64,000 bases of DNA, taken from assembly GCA_949775045.1 (NCBI GenBank), contig OX459110.1, forward strand, positions 8,065,970-8,129,969, written 5' to 3'. Made by a program: the position numbers and the translations under genes. The stretch's first letter is position 1, and each line of letters starts with the position of its first letter. Of this stretch, positions 12,132 through 23,041 are shown one piece after another. Origin of the DNA: Metridium senile (taxonomy: Eukaryota > Cnidaria > Anthozoa > Actiniaria > Metridiidae). The notes beneath the pieces were generated by a model. It saw only the letters and a list, made by a program, of their open reading frames with translations, was not told where the DNA came from and did no database searches.

Positions 12132-12430
12132 ATCCTTTGTTGCACGGTAAAAAATATCGAGCAAATGTAAAAAAAAATATCTTTCAACATTTGTGCCCAA
12201 AACTAATATATCGGGCATCGACAAAAAGGGGGGGCTAATTTTGTCGATGCCCGATATATTAGTTTTGGGCACAAATGTAAGCTCAGATTTCAGCCGTTGG
12301 GGTTTCGTGCACACGGGGGAGAGTATCGCGGGCGCACGAAACCCAAACGGCTGAAATCTGAGCCTAGCACAAATGTTGAAAGATATTTTTTTTACATTTG
12401 CTCGATATTTTTTACCGTGCAACAAAGGAT
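12132..12430. mobile_element. Three-stem foldback element
   Basis: An outer stem of about 64 bp (12132-12196 with 12367-12430, ATCCTTTG...CAAAGGAT) encloses two further near-perfect hairpins. These are 12189-12226 with 12239-12276 (arms CCCAAAACTAATATATCGGG and more) and 12281-12310 with 12334-12363 (arms GCTCAGATTTCAGCCGTTGG and more). As single strand it would fold into a three-way junction. The word TTTGTGC can pair in the outer stem or in the first inner stem. No coding capacity. Confidence 0.85.
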
Positions 12431-13011
12431 AATTTTTGGAGTTTAAAAGCGTGTTCGATAGTTTTTGAATTCAGCCCCCCCCCCCCCCCCCCCCATCAAA
12501 TATCAATTGGTCCGTTCCTAAGTATAATGCTTTTTCTTTCATATGACCAACCTTTGTGTAACTAATTCTTGAAAATAGCGCATCGCCGCCAACGCGCATC
12601 GTCCCCGAAAAATACACAATTAGTACAGACTAGTGTAAGAGAACCCGGGGGGAAGGGGGGAGGAGGTGTATGGGATAAAGGTTAATGGAGGGTAAAAGTG
12701 CCGCGAGGGTATGCTCGTCGTATCTCTAAGGGATTCAAGGCAGCGATTTGGTATCTTTTAGGGCATCAAAAACAGCAAATGCAAAATCTTATTAGAAGTG
12801 TACGCACCGATTTACTCATTTATTTGAGTAACCACTACTCAGTGTTTTTTTGTTTTGAGTAGCTGTGGAGGTAAAATGTCATTGTAAGATTAAGAAATCT
12901 GTTACTAGTACGGAGTGGGAGCATTTAGTCAAACCGCTGCAGCCCCGTAGGTTGGATTCTTGCTAGACCGTGTATTTTGCAGATGGCTTTTATAATTGTA
13001 GGTGAAGTCAA

Positions 13012-13297
13012 ATGTATTTTTAACGATATGGAATGAATACAAGCGTGCTGTTATGTTAAGGCATTATTGTGTAAATTATACTCTAGGGAGATGTAATTTG
13101 TATAAATAGGGTTAGTTTGTTAAAGTAGATACTCGACGGTATCTCTCGGTGCACGTACGTTGTGTAACTTGTAAAAATTTTTAATTACTTGATTTTCAAT
13201 AATTGTCCATAAACAAGATGCCAATTCCTATACATATGTGTTCTAGTGTTATGGAATTAAGTTAGAAAATGTTTTATGTTCTAAGATAGAATATAAC
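13012..13297. mobile_element. Right-arm-specific insertion, LTR-like
   Basis: Absent from the left arm at the matching point (the joint in GTGAAGTCAA...ATTTATTGAAT). Inside, 13049-13215 begins TGTTATG and ends CATAAACA, with a TATA-box-like TATAAATAGG at 13101. That recalls a small solo LTR, but there are no matching target duplications. The assignment is weak; the insertion itself is clear from the arm comparison. Confidence 0.4.
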
Positions 13298-13371
13298 TAA
13301 ATTTATTGAATTCATCTAACTACTAGACTGTGTTCAACGGTTTAACTAAATGCACTCTAATAGTTACAGTA

Positions 13372-13569
13372 AGGTATTATTTAGACTTGCTACAAGTCGA
13401 CCACTCTTTAGGGATACTGTTTATTTCGGATACTATGTATTTCGGCAAAGCCGAAATTCCAGGACGTCAAGCGAAGCGAGACTTCCTGCCGAGCGACGAA
13501 GAGAGACGTAATACGAAAGATCCAAAACAAAAACAAAAAACCCGGGCTTTGAGAAAGTCTAGGTATTAT
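13372..13569. mobile_element. MITE-like insertion with 9-bp target duplication
   Basis: The 180-bp insert (13381-13560) is flanked by AGGTATTAT on both sides, while the left arm has a single uninterrupted copy (11007-11015 on the complementary strand). The insert ends are weakly inverted (TTAGACTTGC against GAAAGTCTAG). It contains small perfect hairpins: ACTTG-CTA-CAAGT, and ATTTCGGC-AAA-GCCGAAAT. Confidence 0.8.
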
Positions 13570-14680
13570 TAACTATATGAAGAATTATAACTAGAACTAT
13601 ATGGAATTTCATTGAGTTTAAAACCGGTTTAAATTTGTATTGATAGTTAACGTTAACGTTAACGTTAAATGAAGTACATTTTGAAGTCTATTTTTAGCTC
13701 TGTATATTAATGAGCAAAATGGTTTCATACATAAGTCGTTCTGTTAGTCCATTTTATATAGCTCACACAATACTGTATAGTCTGTATATCAGTTATATTC
13801 TGCATGTCCGTTTTAGAGTATCAGCAAATAATGTTTTATATTTATTTTTATGTATTCACCACGAGAATCAAAGCAAGAAGTGTTTAGATCGAGACTCACA
13901 GAAATTCGCCTATCATACACAAAGAACTAAACACAAAAAATGTTTATTTTCTAACTCCAGCTTGTAAAAATATTGTCTTCTATGGTCCGTAGATCAACAC
14001 AAATAAATATTTCTCAGATTAGAGATAATTATCTTAATTATCAAAAGTTTATTAGATAATGCGTGTCTGCCCCGTGTCTGCCCGTTGTCGATTTCATGTA
14101 AATGCAAATTGAAAATTCTACTACTTTGAAGCTAATTATCTTGAAAAGTTTTAAATAACCCAAACAAATAAAACCAGCACTGGAAAGAACAACATTAGAA
14201 AATAACATAGCAGGAATATCAACATTTTTGTGACACTACCACATATGTTTTTTCCCGGCTCTTTAAGGTAATGTTTTGTACTAAATTTAGATATGTGCGA
14301 GTAACCTTACTTTGACTGATCGTAATTTCTTTAAAAATACTTCAATTAACTTAAAACGAATATATATCAACAGTAATATGTCTAATCTACCCAATGAAGT
14401 CAAAAAAATATTAAAGTTTTAGGTTTAAGAATGATCTCGTGACATTCAAAGTTTGGCAAATTGACACTTGTCGCGCGTTGAATTTCTCGTCATTTCACCG
14501 AAAACAGTTTTTATCGTATTTCTTCCAAAATAAAAAAGATTTCAACTAACGAACCCCCGTTCGGTTTCTTGCATACCTAGACCTACCTGTACACAAAATA
14601 TAAGCCAAAATTATTTTTTGAGTGTGGCCGCGAAAATCGAAATTTTGTTCGATTCTTACTGACATTCACTCTTAAGCTTC

Positions 14681-14891
14681 TACGTTTTTTAGCAATATGA
14701 CGAAATATCTAAAATGCAATACAAATAGTGGTTTATGGCTGTTTTTCAGTGGGGAATAACAGCCATAAATCACTCAAAATTGAAGGAAATGGCCTGAAAC
14801 TTCACAGGAATGCAAAGGAAAAAAAACACACAAGTAGACATGTTTATTTTTATTGCATTTTAAATATTTTGTCATATTGCTAAAAAACGTA
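14681..14891. mobile_element. TA-flanked MITE (Tc1/mariner-like)
   Basis: Terminal inverted repeats of about 25 bp (CGTTTTTTAGCAATATGAC and on) are bounded by TA at both ends. The left arm lacks the insert: there CTTAAG runs straight into TGCATAGC. An inner imperfect hairpin around TTTATGGCTGTT lies at about 14731-14775. No coding capacity, so non-autonomous. Confidence 0.8.
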
Positions 14892-14928
14892 CAAATGCAT
14901 AGCTTGGGCTACCTGTGATGACATTGAC

Positions 14929-17229
14929 TAAATAGAGACTGTAAGTTAAGGTAGTTACATTGTATTTTTTATTTGTTTTTACTTCATGGTTTTAGTGCTT
15001 TGCTCTATACTAATTTATTTTTTTAAATTTCATGTTGAAATTATGCTAAACTTATAATATGTTTCTGTACTGTATTATTTAGGTCATATACAAAACCAAT
15101 AGAGATACTACTATTGCTTTTTGAAATTGTGCTTGACATGTATATAACACCAAGAACTCCTTCGAAGCTGTTTGTATTCTGGCTTGTGTTGATGCATGAC
15201 AGATAGCTATAATGCTTTGAGGGCTTTTACTGTTTAAAAAATACAAAGGCAGCTTTCAAAATAATAATAAATCTGAGCTAAAGGTGACTTTGTATTTTTA
15301 ATACTTATTGTGAGTTCATAATAAAAATACCTTTTGGTTTATAATAGCTATTTATTTTCAATTTTGACATTTAGATTCATTATTCATTTAAGGTACTTTG
15401 GTAACTTAGGTTGATACTTTGGTATTCAAAAAACATGTATATTTAAATGATATTAAATTGCTCTCTCTACTATAAAAATCTCTAGTGGTTAAATGCTTGT
15501 TTGAAATTTGGCCAATCATTTTACTTTGAATTGGTCATGTGGTACAAACAATTGTTATGCCAAATTTTCAAATGTGTACATTTTAACCACTCCATGGATT
15601 TTCATAGTATATTTTCATGCATCTAGGAACAAGAAAACAATCCCCCAAATATCAATTGTTGTGCAAGTTGAATATCTTGAGAACTCTACTTATGATAATT
15701 AGTAGTCTTGATAAATTGTGCTTCATTGATTGAAGAGAACTGCAAATTTACTTAATTTTGATGTTAAAACATAAATATATTGTCTGTCAATAAAATAATC
15801 ATGTGTTATACCATTTTAGTTATGAATGGGAAACTGGTACTATCATGTTGCATTGTAAAACAAACAGCAGTTAAGGGCCGGGGCAGGGCCCAAACAAGTT
15901 TGATAGAGCAACAACACTATATTCATGAAATAAAATTGCAACTTCCTAATAATTATTATGTAGTTACTATTAGTCACTATCAAATTTATTTGATATTTCT
16001 GGTTGAATGATAGTCACTAAATAGAAACTGTTACTTAGTAACTTTTTTTTTGCTCAATAAAAACAAAATAGTTACTAAGCAATAATTTGTATTTCGTCAC
16101 TATATTTATTCAGTATCATTAAACCAGAGTCAATAAAGGGCACAAGTTATGAAATCCAGCCACTTCAAAGAGGCTGACAAATGGCTGTGACCATATTTTT
16201 GTTTTGTGTTCTTTATTATGCTTGACTGACCTGACCAAACATACTTATTGGCTGATTGTCGGTAAGAATTATAATAATATAAACAAAAACCATACCTCAT
16301 TACCACTGTCCTTGTCTTGGACAGTGACTATTGGTCACAAAATAAAAACTGTTACACATACAGTAACATAGTGTTTTTGCTCTAGTATGATTAGGGTCTT
16401 TGAGTTAACATACAGCTCATATGAGTTACGGGTATATTCATAATGATAACATTGACCGTTTCTGCAAGTTTATATCCAGTAATTAGCATAACACAAGATG
16501 ACAATAGCCTGCAATGCCGGCGGTCTGCAGGGTTGCAGGGAAGAGAAAAGGAAAGACTGTGATCTTTTCCTTTTCCTTTTTCTTCTCTCCCTAATTACGC
16601 AGACTGCCGGCAACTCAGGCAAAGATGACATGCATGGAACAGTTCAATGTAAACTAAGAAATAATTATTATATTCACTGAAATAGTGTGTTATCTTTTCC
16701 TGCCATTCAACCTGAAAAAAAAAAAAACATTTTAAACTATATCATCATTCAACTTAATTTACATTTTTAAGAAATATTTTATAAGTAATTTCTAACACTC
16801 ACATTAAGCTAAAGATGTAATCTTATATCCTTATTTTCAATCATATTTTGAAATAATGAATTTCATGTTATACATTATTATTTATGTTATTATAAAATTA
16901 TAAAATTGTATTATTATAATTCAGTAAGCTTTGATGTGAAAAATGAACAGCAGAAAGCTTCACACTGCACTGTATCAAATTCTGCTAACAAAAATAATTG
17001 ATTATGAAGACAAACAATTTATCAGTTCAAAACACACACACACATATAGGGATATGTTGGGCATTTTGACTGGTGCATTATATAGTCTCAGAGCATTTTT
17101 ACATAGCTATTTTAAAATACACATACATACGATCTTTAATAATTTAATGCAATTAGCTCATTGAATCAGCATAAACATTCATGCTAAGGTTCAAAAGCAA
17201 TACAATTAAGCACTAAACTTCAATGGGAA
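14929..17229. other. Right-side spacer, no gene recognised
   Basis: AT-rich sequence with no counterpart in the left arm apart from the flanking blocks. Short recurring words resembling GTCACTAAATAGAAACTGTTAC appear near 14930, 16010 and 16330. Open frames are short and without domains. One foldback insertion (16504-16621) is listed separately. Confidence 0.4.
16495..16630. mobile_element. Small GCCTG/CAGGC foldback insertion
   Basis: A hairpin of about 115 bp starting GCCTGCAATGCCGGCGGTCTGC and ending GCAGACTGCCGGCAACTCAGGC, with a purine/pyrimidine stem inside. It is flanked by direct repeats AAGATGACA at 16495-16503 and 16622-16630, read as a target duplication. Two similar hairpins with the same termini occur at 52746-52793 and 62215-62268. 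Confidence 0.7.
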
Positions 17230-17743
17230 TACATTTACTAACCTCCACAGTTGTTCGACTCGAGTAGTGGATTCCTTGTAGTTCGTGAGATCAGCCTTCA
17301 AATCGATTGATAAGACCAACCACAAAGCCAAACGGACAGAAACTTTACAGATCCGAAGATTATCATGTGCTTGCATAAACCTCCTATTCTTGATTAAAAA
17401 TACTGATCCATTGTGCTTTTACGTTCGTGTACTTGTAAATAAAATGCATATCAACAGCACTTCACCGACATCACAGTTCATCACGAAACTGGCTAGAAAA
17501 GCAGTATTTCCATCAAATCTGATCAAATAATTTACTATAGTGAAGTATTGGATACTATCAAATATCAAAAAACTCTAACTAGTAAAAAAATGTTTAGCAA
17601 TGCGAAGAAAATCGAATGTTTTTGTTGTAACAGCCGAGCTCAACAGTCGTTGCCATTTTGAATCGAGACGTAAAAGGTCATGACGTCACAATTGAGTGAT
17701 CCCTCAACACGGCTTTTCCCTGGAGTCACCCCCTCCCTCCTGG
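17230..17743 (-). repeat. Third, diverged inverted-repeat block, right arm
   Basis: Reverse-complement partner of about 9073-9560. It shares the G-rich terminus, ACAATTGTGACGTCA and the ATCAATCGA patch, but is much less similar than the blocks on either side. Confidence 0.55.
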
Positions 17744-17744
17744 T

Positions 17745-18517
17745 CTATCAGTTTGATTGAATACGCTTCAATAATCTAAAACAAATAAACTGCACATGCT
17801 ATTCGACAAAATGCATGACAATTTTAATAGTATCTCTAGGATATGTATTTCCCAGTTAACTTTAGCCTATTTTATTAAAATATATATATATTTAGATGAT
17901 TTTTGTGTTGATTTTAGCGTTTGTGAAGTTAGGCGTTAATTAGTGTAAATTATGCAAAAATCATTGATCGGTTGCTTCGGGAAATCTTTACTTGCATTAA
18001 TTGTAGAAAGATACCCGCAAATATTATTTTATATATTGTGAAAATAAGTATAACTCGAGACATTCAAGTAGTTTTAAGTTTGTTTTTAGGTCCCACTTTT
18101 GAGATTTTATTTATCGAATTTCGTTCATTTTTGGTTCTCAAGAAATAGCTAAAAACCATGGTCCATATATATTCATGGTATTTATTCACATTTTAGTGAA
18201 ATGCTCTGATTTTATGCCAGAGAGTACTCGAAATATATGTTATTTTGGAAGTTTGTTCGAAATTTTGAAAAACTTTGTTGTTTTGACACAGTGCTACTCT
18301 AAAAAGTGAAAAAATTCAAGTTCGAAATCGACTCAAATTAGCGACGACACGGGCAAAATGTGTTTGGTCGTGTAGCGAAGCCAAAAAAATTTTTTTTCAA
18401 AAAAAAAATCCACATTGGAGACTTATACCCAAATGCCTTTCAACACACAAAAAATAAAGGAAAACTATTTTCCAAAGATGAAGTCACCGGACCGTTCTTA
18501 GAGAGAGTGCCACTTAA
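17745..18517 (-). repeat. Second inverted-repeat block, right arm
   Basis: Partner of 6139-6899 and nearly identical to it. It ends at GCCACTTAA (18509-18517), the complement of the outer border of the left arm. Confidence 0.9.
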
Positions 18518-19688
18518 CAGATGAAATTGTTTTCAAAATTTCAATTCGACACAGGAAATACAATTATTTGAAGGGACTGCACTCGTAAACTTCCCAAAGC
18601 AGTCAAACTACTGATTTGTGACACCGATTATAAACAGAAGGATGAAGGGGAGAAATGTAAATTGTACTATAACATTGTAAAAATTAAATATCTGATATAT
18701 CCTTGGTATGTGTTGTCACACTGCATTTAGTATTTGAAACTTATTGGTTTCTTACACAGGTAACACTGAAGAACAGTAACTGTTAAAATGACATATACAA
18801 TTCACTATTTTTCAAGACATGTAACATATTTGATGCTTCATTTAATAATTAAAACAAGCTGTTAATAAAATATTTATTCCTGTCTTATTGATTATTATTA
18901 ACTTATTAATATGGACATAATAACCATAACAAGCATTTATCAATTGGTGAATTACAATATAATGTCTAATCAACACAGCAAAAATAAAATAAAGTGCTAA
19001 AAAAAACTGAGTGAGAAAACTAGAATAATGTTTTCAAACAAATACTGAATAAAATCATAAGATTTTGAGGATATTGCCAAAAGCTACACAAATTGTTGTA
19101 AGGCGTCATATAGTGTGGAACTGTAAAATAGCAAAGTTTAAACAAACCAAAAAAAAGCATAATAATATTATAACTCCCTAACTTATGGGTGGCTTTGTTA
19201 GAAACAGAGTGTATATCGATGACATTGCCAAAACATTGCATGTGGCGTAAATGATTCATGTACTACAAATTAGATAAAAAAGTTCAATCAAGAAACTATA
19301 CAAGTACAAATAATAGTTTACCCTGAAGTTTTATTCTTGAGTATCCTTAGTGCAGCACTCGTGGTAAAAGAAAGGTCGTCAGAAATCCGAATTGAATGTT
19401 TGGCCGAGATACTGACAATATTATCATGCGATAGTCGTAAAATAAACCATTAATAGGGATTAGTTTATGCAATCAAACTTCCTTTCGTACTTTCGACTCT
19501 AATAAAAGCATGTTTAACAAGTTTAAGGCCAGAATTGAACGCAGGACTGTTCAAAAAACCTTTCCCCCATATCTGTCCGCCATATCATGTTGAATTGCCC
19601 AATGTCCGTGAGCGAAGTTTTATCGGGACCTGGGTCCAATGTTTTGATCGGTGACGTAGAATGACGTAAACCTATTGTTTTCGTTTCT
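18518..19688. other. Spacer between right-arm blocks
   Basis: AT-rich, with no recognised gene. Its left-side counterpart (4519-6138) is longer and shares at most a short patch around AAACTTCGCT near 4562 and 19610. Thus the symmetry is lost here. Confidence 0.4.
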
Positions 19689-19713
19689 TCCAGTTCTGGT
19701 ATCATCCCGGACT

Positions 19714-20248
19714 GTGTACTGAGAGAGGGACGTGCGTGTCTTATCAAGTGATGACTGACATTATACACATTCGACATCACAAGATGATTCGTACTCTGTT
19801 TGCAGGCAGCTTGTGAACTAGCTTGTCGTTTCGATTGTTGCAGTTTAAGAGAAAAAAATCTCAGAAAAAGTCTCTCAGTATAATTCAAGTATCCCGATTC
19901 CTCGAGTTGCATCGAGAAACACAGTGGGACACTCACTAATAGGTTAATTCTTCTGAATTATTGATTTTTTTCGGGTAAAGAAACATTTTATAAATATTTT
20001 GAAGTTTTTTTTACCGTTTTATCTACTTTTTCATTTTTATTATTTTTTTTTTTTTGTATCTTTATTTTTTTGTATCTTTACCTTTTTTTATTTATTTATT
20101 TATTTATTTATTTATTTTTTGGTCCCCGTTTTCCCAAATGGTCCGTCGACGGACCGGTCCGTCGGTCCGTCGGTCCGCCGGTCCGTTGGTCCGTTGGTCC
20201 GCCGACGGACGGTCCGTATCCGTGTTTTCCCGACACCCTCTCCCATAT
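19714..20248 (-). repeat. Outermost inverted-repeat block, right arm
   Basis: Partner of 3564-4085. It has the same order reversed: unique part with the repeated open frame, A/T-rich TTTA tract, then a GGTCC-rich minisatellite (about 20140-20215) with a few more units than the left copy. Matching stops at TGTCGGG just beyond the minisatellite. Confidence 0.85.
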
Positions 20249-20823
20249 ACAGTTGTAGGGTTCCCGAGGATGAAAACAGCTTCTACTTTTTGGGCGAAAA
20301 CTACGACGGAATGAGTTGACGTCCTCAGGCAATGAAGAAAAATGAACGAGAGAGAATGAGGAGAGGAAGGGAAATATGCGTATCTCAATCATTCTTTTTT
20401 ATTATTTTTCTCGGTGAAAACCGGTATCTGTCGGCCGACCTTCAACTTCATTACGAGCCGGAGAGCGACTTTTTTAGTTTGACCTTTGTGGTTACTCCTA
20501 TGGTGCTAAACAAAAGAGACGGTGAACGATCTGTCATTAACGGAGCCAATCTGTCATTCACAGCTCTTTCAATGCCTACTGTAAATACATCAACATTCAG
20601 TAAAACAACAGGAGTTGATATATATTATAAAAACTAAAATAAGCAGTTCGATCGGGCCATGGATAAAAAGCAATTCAAAAAATCGGATATATATGTATAG
20701 ACAACGCGCGAGGATCCATATGAAATATTCACGTGTTGTACCGAGAAAGAATTTAGCTATAACTGATTATAAAACTAATTTATATCGCATCCGCGCAAAC
20801 ATTATATAATCCAGAATATATAA
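20249..20823. other. Unassigned stretch
   Basis: Several short overlapping open frames on both strands (for example 20332-20637 plus) without a recognisable domain. No RNA gene seen. Confidence 0.3.
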
Positions 20824-21147
20824 ACTACACTCGTATTTATAGCTATTCTAAGGGCCAGATTATTGCAGGTATTCGCACGAAGCCTACCCAAGCAATGTAT
20901 CTGTACTACACTCGTGTTTATAGCTAATCTAAGGGCCAGATTATTGCAGGTATTCGCACGAAGCCTACCCAAGCAATGTATCTGTACTACACTCGTATTT
21001 ATAGCTATTCTAAGGGCCAGATTATTGCAGGTATTCGCACGAAGCCTACCCAAGCAATGTATCTGTACTATACCTGTGTTTATAGCTAATCTAAGGGCCA
21101 GATTATTGCAGGTATTCGCACGAAGCCTACCCAAGCAATGTATCTGT
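20824..21147. repeat. 81-bp tandem repeat, four copies
   Basis: Units at 20824, 20905, 20986 and 21067, each 81 bp. Units 1 and 3 share TATTTATAGCTATTC while 2 and 4 share TGTTTATAGCTAATC, so the array looks like a duplicated 162-bp dimer. Because 81 is 27 codons, frames on both strands stay open through the array. The paired open frames are a consequence of the period and show no domain. Confidence 0.95.
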
Positions 21148-23041
21148 ACTATATGCGTATTCTACTTACGGCATCTTTGATATAAGATAGAGAAGAGTTG
21201 AATCCATCGGCGATTTATCGGCGTAAACATTATGTTTTTGGCGCGCTTTCTCAATTGAAGTTTAGATGATCAATTTTAAAAATTCTGCATATAGATTTTG
21301 ATCTTTTCCAGAACGGCTAAAGTTATAGTACTAGTGGCTCCATCATTTCCATCATTTCTACACACTAGTATGCCTTTTGCGTATGAATTATATAGCGAAG
21401 TGAAAGAATCAGTACCGGCTTTGGTCAGTGACTGATCACAGCATGTACTATGCTTGACTCAGATTTCATCCTTGCACAATCAGCAGGAATACCTAATCCA
21501 ATTAACGCCTCGAAGCGGCTCTCAGAGCCGGGTCAGTGCAAAATTTTCAATGTTTCATTGGAATATTAAATTTGACATTTTATTTTATCTTTGTCTAGTG
21601 TGTACTATGTGATCACATGCAGGAATCCTATGCAATGGTCTTATAGGCTAAACGGATCATACAAAATGCATGTTGCTCTATACAAATGCAGTGAGGGTCC
21701 AGATGGATGTGGGCCTAGCAAGCGGGATTCGGAATACCAGCCAATTAGTATACAAGCGGGAAAAAAATTCGGGACTCCCAGTGTCAATAGTGATCGGAAA
21801 ACAGCATTTGAAAACAATATAAGTTGTGGCTTCTGCTTTGTGACTATGAATAAAATATAATTATACTAACGGAAAAAATATCGGAAAAAGTATCGGCCGA
21901 TACCTACTCACTGCTGTGAGAACAAATTCAAATAACAATATCAGTAAGTTTTATTTTTATTACTGTTAACATACATTTTATAATGAATTTCATAATTATA
22001 GTGCATGGTCTCGATTGTGAAAAACATTCTTGCAACAACAAATACAACAAAAGTGTTATTTTAGCAAATTTAGAATTTGCTCACATCAACCAATTCCCCC
22101 CTCTTCCTTTTATAAATAGCCCCACCTCCCCAACCCCGTGAAATATCAATCGGTCAGTCCCTTAAATAGAAAGTGGAATAGTTATATTCGTGCAACTCTG
22201 CAATTAATCTATCATTTGGCTTGTTGTATATCAGATAAAAATCAAACCCATTTTCAACGCCATCAAATCATAATGACATGTGCGGGAGATACCGTGATAT
22301 TAATCATCTGCTTTTTATAGAGACTTATCCAACCTTTACATATCTAAGTGTACGCGTGTTAAAAATACCAATAAACAGTACCTTTTTGCATTTAATACAT
22401 GTTTGTTTAGAATAGTGAATTTGATAGATTAAATTTCTGTACATTTGTTTTTGACAGACCGCCAATTGATTTTTAATAACAAAGGTTTTTCATTTTCGAA
22501 TGCTAAAAATAAATGTTTCCTTCAAATATATGGAACATGTGTCAAAGATTTTTTTATTTGAAATCAGTAATGCAATGAATATTGTTTATGATTTTTTTCA
22601 TATATTTCTAAACGTTTTAAATAGAGTTTTGGCATATATTTATTGGCGGAGACTGAAGAACTGTTCTTAAAAACTAAAGAAGCCAACCCAGGACAGAAAT
22701 ATTGATACATTTCTTAATTGTATTGATAATAATAATAATAATTTAATGATTTATATGGCGACTACATTATTAGATAAGGGGTTTTACAATTGTTAAATTT
22801 GATATAGTAGGTTAACAAAAATTTCTGATGTAAGGAATAATTTTAAGAAAGTGTTTTGTTGTGTAACTACAAAAATATTTAGAACTTATGAATAATTAAT
22901 TAACTTCCTTAGACAACGAGATGACAGCGTTTTTGACGTGGATTAAATTGGTTCTAGTTATAACTACAACATTCTAGGTACAGAAACTGTAGCTTCTTGT
23001 TAGAGTTTGACGTGATCCAAACGCCGTAGGAAACGCATGAC
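21148..23041. other. Mostly non-coding, one unassigned open frame
   Basis: An 89-codon frame at 21591-21860 has mixed, protein-like composition (Cys, Gly, Ser, Tyr) and follows an AG-rich acceptor-like site. I do not recognise it. A C-rich block with CAATCGGTCAGTCCCTTA at about 22082-22167 belongs to the GGTCCGTCCCTTA-ended repeat family. The rest is AT-rich. Confidence 0.3.

Larger units (their letters stand above)
11306..12445. mobile_element. C/G-flanked segment at the palindrome centre
   Basis: Both flanks continue directly into the long arms. The edges resemble each other in inverse orientation: TTATCGGGAGGGGGG, TTCTAAAAT and TTAAATTGAAG on the left correspond to the reverse complement of about 12025-12120 on the right. 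The segment could therefore be an inserted element with about 70-bp terminal inverted repeats, or simply the innermost, diverged part of the palindrome. It contains a SAP-like open frame and, near its right edge, a three-stem foldback element. Confidence 0.55.
12443..14928 (-). repeat. Innermost long inverted-repeat block, right arm
   Basis: Partner of 9876-11308. It is longer because of arm-specific insertions at about 12476-12819 (starting in a poly-C run and a GGTCCGTTCCTAAG terminus), about 13012-13297, 13381-13560 and 14681-14891. The matching portions differ by only a few bases. Confidence 0.9.

Noticed and set aside
3564..20248. Palindrome as an assembly fold-back artefact
   Set aside because: Not excluded without reads, but the arms carry different insertions with clean target duplications and differ in spacer content. 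An artefact would give identical arms.
20802..21180. Overlapping 105-110-residue repeat proteins on both strands
   Set aside because: A repeat unit of 27 codons keeps both strands open. No signal peptide, domain or promoter distinguishes either.
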